From Planctomycetaceae bacterium (lineage in GTDB: Bacteria > Planctomycetota > Planctomycetia > Pirellulales > Pirellulaceae), in NCBI GenBank assembly GCA_024642765.1, contig JAHEAM010000200.1:1-7049 (forward strand): a stretch of 7,049 nucleotides of DNA, given 5' to 3'. This document shows, piece by piece, positions 5,797 through 7,049 of the stretch. The first letter of the stretch is position 1. Each line of letters starts with the position of its first letter. A program made the translations under genes and the position numbers. The notes below the pieces were generated by a model. The model was given only the letters and a program-made list of their open reading frames with translations. It had not been told where the DNA came from and did no database searches.

Positions 5797-6918
5797 ATGA
5801 ATTCAACCGAAATAGAAACGACCAAGGAGAATCCAGGGCAGGCTAAACTGTCCGCAGCAATGACCGAAGCGACCATCTCATCGATTGAGCCGTCCATCGT
5901 TTTGCCACTTTTCGGAGCCAAGGACCAACACCTCAAACGCCTTCGCGACCGATTCCAAGTCAACATCGTGCATCGCAACGGATTGATTAGAATCTCTGGC
6001 GAGGATGAAGCCGTTTCGTTGGCGACCCAAGCGATTGAGCAACTTTCTGAAATTGTTCGGAGGCGAGGCAATCTCACTCCCGATCTATTCGAAGAGACAT
6101 TGGCCGAAATCACGGGGGTCGAGTTGCCATTTCGCCCCTCCGAAAAAGTCGACGTGCTGCAGACAGGTCGCGACATTAAGCCGAAGACGCCTGGCCAGGC
6201 TGCCTATATTGACGCGATACGCTCACATGATCTGGTTTTTTCCATTGGCCCCGCGGGTACCGGCAAGACTTATTTGGCCGTTGCAATGGCTGTCGAAGCC
6301 CTAAAACACCAACTAATTCGGAAGATCGTATTGGTTCGACCTGCTGTGGAAGCGGGTGAAAGTCTCGGGTTTCTGCCCGGTGACATGCAGGCTAAAATCA
6401 ATCCTTATTTAAGGCCTTTGCTCGATGCAATTCACGAAATGATCGGCTTCGATCAAGTCCAGCGTTTGATTCAACAAGATGTCATCGAGGTTGCTCCGCT
6501 CGCCTACATGCGAGGTAGAACCTTGAATCAAGCCTTCATCATTTTGGATGAAGCACAGAATACCACAATCGCTCAAATGAAAATGTTTTTGACCAGGATG
6601 GGATTTGACTCGAAGATCGTCGTTTCAGGCGATCCTACCCAATCGGACTTGCCGGCAAACGCTCGCAGCGGATTAGTCGACGCGCTCCATCGACTGCAAA
6701 GTCTTTCGGGCGTCAAAATCGTGAAGTTGGGTCGCGCCGATATAGTTCGCCATCGATTGGTTCAACAAATTGTCGAGGCTTACGAGCCAAATTCAAGACG
6801 CACCAGCGAACAACAAAATAGACTTCCTGACGATTTCAACGGCCAAGACAAGCGATTTGATTCGTTAAACGACGACGATCACCAATCATTAAATCAAACT
6901 GACGAGTCGAATGGCTAG
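5797..6918 (+). CDS. phoH: PhoH-like ATPase (PhoH/YbeZ family)
   Basis: A cytosolic P-loop ATPase related to E. coli YbeZ, a predicted RNA helicase/nucleotide-binding protein associated with YbeY and RNA or ribosome maturation. 373 residues, slightly long for the family. Residues about 33-93 form the N-terminal KH-like region (LPLFGAKDQHLKRL, VNIVHRNGLIRISG). The ATPase domain (about 124-330) shows TPGQAAY (131-137), Walker A GPAGTGKT (151-158), VRPAVEAGESLGFLPGD (180-196), Walker B IILDEAQN (248-255), SGDPTQSDLP (277-286) and GRADIVRH (312-319). All core motifs are intact. The last ~40 residues are polar, rich in Asp, Asn, Gln and Ser, and probably disordered. ATG 5797 fits the family N-terminus although its ribosome site is poor and partly in a hairpin. 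The 3' end overlaps the next gene by 8 bases (ATGGCTAG), the usual phoH-(7TM-HD) arrangement. Confidence 0.94.
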   Translation: MNSTEIETTKENPGQAKLSAAMTEATISSIEPSIVLPLFGAKDQHLKRLRDRFQVNIVHRNGLIRISGEDEAVSLATQAIEQLSEIVRRRGNLTPDLFEETLAEITGVELPFRPSEKVDVLQTGRDIKPKTPGQAAYIDAIRSHDLVFSIGPAGTGKTYLAVAMAVEALKHQLIRKIVLVRPAVEAGESLGFLPGDMQAKINPYLRPLLDAIHEMIGFDQVQRLIQQDVIEVAPLAYMRGRTLNQAFIILDEAQNTTIAQMKMFLTRMGFDSKIVVSGDPTQSDLPANARSGLVDALHRLQSLSGVKIVKLGRADIVRHRLVQQIVEAYEPNSRRTSEQQNRLPDDFNGQDKRFDSLNDDDHQSLNQTDESNG

Positions 6919-7049
6919 TTCCAATACTAATCGATCGCGATGGTCTGCAGCGCCTCCAAAAACGATTTGGCAAGACATCAAGGCTTTTTTGAGTCGTGAG
7001 AGCTTGTGGAAACGTGTGGTCGTCTGTTTCGTCGGGGCAGTTCTACTTT
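6911..7049 (+). CDS. Probable 7TM-HD (PgpH-type) phosphodiesterase, N-terminal fragment (3' end cut by window)
   Basis: Only the first 46 codons are present. ATG 6911 overlaps the phoH stop and the frame stays open to the window end. The fragment has a basic, polar start (SSNTNRSRW), an amphipathic LSRESLWKR stretch, and from about residue 36 a hydrophobic run (VVVCFVGAVLL) that looks like a first membrane helix. In many bacteria phoH is followed by a 7TM-HD protein with a short cytoplasmic N-terminus, one helix, a large outside domain, further helices and a C-terminal HD phosphodiesterase acting on c-di-AMP in Listeria PgpH. The position and N-terminal layout fit, but the diagnostic HD domain is outside the window, so the call rests mainly on context. 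Confidence 0.55.
   Translation, partial: MASSNTNRSRWSAAPPKTIWQDIKAFLSRESLWKRVVVCFVGAVLL

Noticed and set aside
5763..6176. 137-codon minus-strand open frame opposite the phoH start
   Set aside because: It overlaps the conserved PhoH N-terminal domain, is Ser/Arg rich and has no recognisable family pattern.
1..7049. CRISPR array, transposon, phage or tRNA genes
   Set aside because: No regularly spaced direct repeats, no transposase or integrase motifs, no terminal inverted repeats and no tRNA-like cloverleaf were seen.

Overview
The window looks like chromosomal DNA from a Planctomycetota bacterium, most likely a Pirellulaceae (Rhodopirellula-like) relative. This is inferred from remembered family resemblance of the ROK kinase, Ppx/GppA and PhoH proteins, the TTG and GTG starts, the weak or absent Shine-Dalgarno sites, and a moderate G+C content. 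No search was run. All recognised genes lie on the + strand, and both window ends cut genes.

Layout: (1) 1-198 is the last 65 codons of an NHL-repeat beta-propeller protein. (2) 199-334 is intergenic, with an inverted repeat and an unusual leader in which a Shine-Dalgarno-like AAGGAG is separated from the likely GTG start by a small hairpin. (3) 335-5111 is a tight gene run: a ROK-family sugar kinase, a Ppx/GppA-type exopolyphosphatase/pppGpp phosphohydrolase with a C-terminal HD-type domain, and polyphosphate kinase 1 (ppk1). The ROK and Ppx genes are 3 bases apart, and ppx and ppk1 overlap by 8 bases. (4) 5172-5570 is a small, unrecognised single-pass membrane protein. (5) 5571-5796 is intergenic, with a perfect 14-bp palindrome joined to a 7-bp hairpin and a further hairpin just before the next start. 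(6) 5797-6918 encodes a PhoH/YbeZ-like ATPase. It overlaps by 8 bases the start of a truncated gene (6911 to the window end) that resembles the N-terminus of 7TM-HD (PgpH-type) phosphodiesterases.

How the genes may work together: Ppk1 makes polyphosphate from ATP, and Ppx/GppA degrades polyphosphate and/or (p)ppGpp. The ROK kinase heads the same transcription unit, which raises the testable idea that it uses polyphosphate as phosphate donor or otherwise links sugar phosphorylation to polyphosphate. The phoH-(7TM-HD) pair is a familiar bacterial arrangement, often followed by ybeY, and is linked to RNA metabolism and cyclic-dinucleotide signalling. Most of the window is recognisable housekeeping and stress metabolism. 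I did not find a clearly new multi-gene system. The points most worth a second look are the ROK-ppx-ppk1 linkage, the altered motifs in ROK and Ppx, the hairpin-spaced ribosome binding site, the unknown membrane protein and the composite palindrome.
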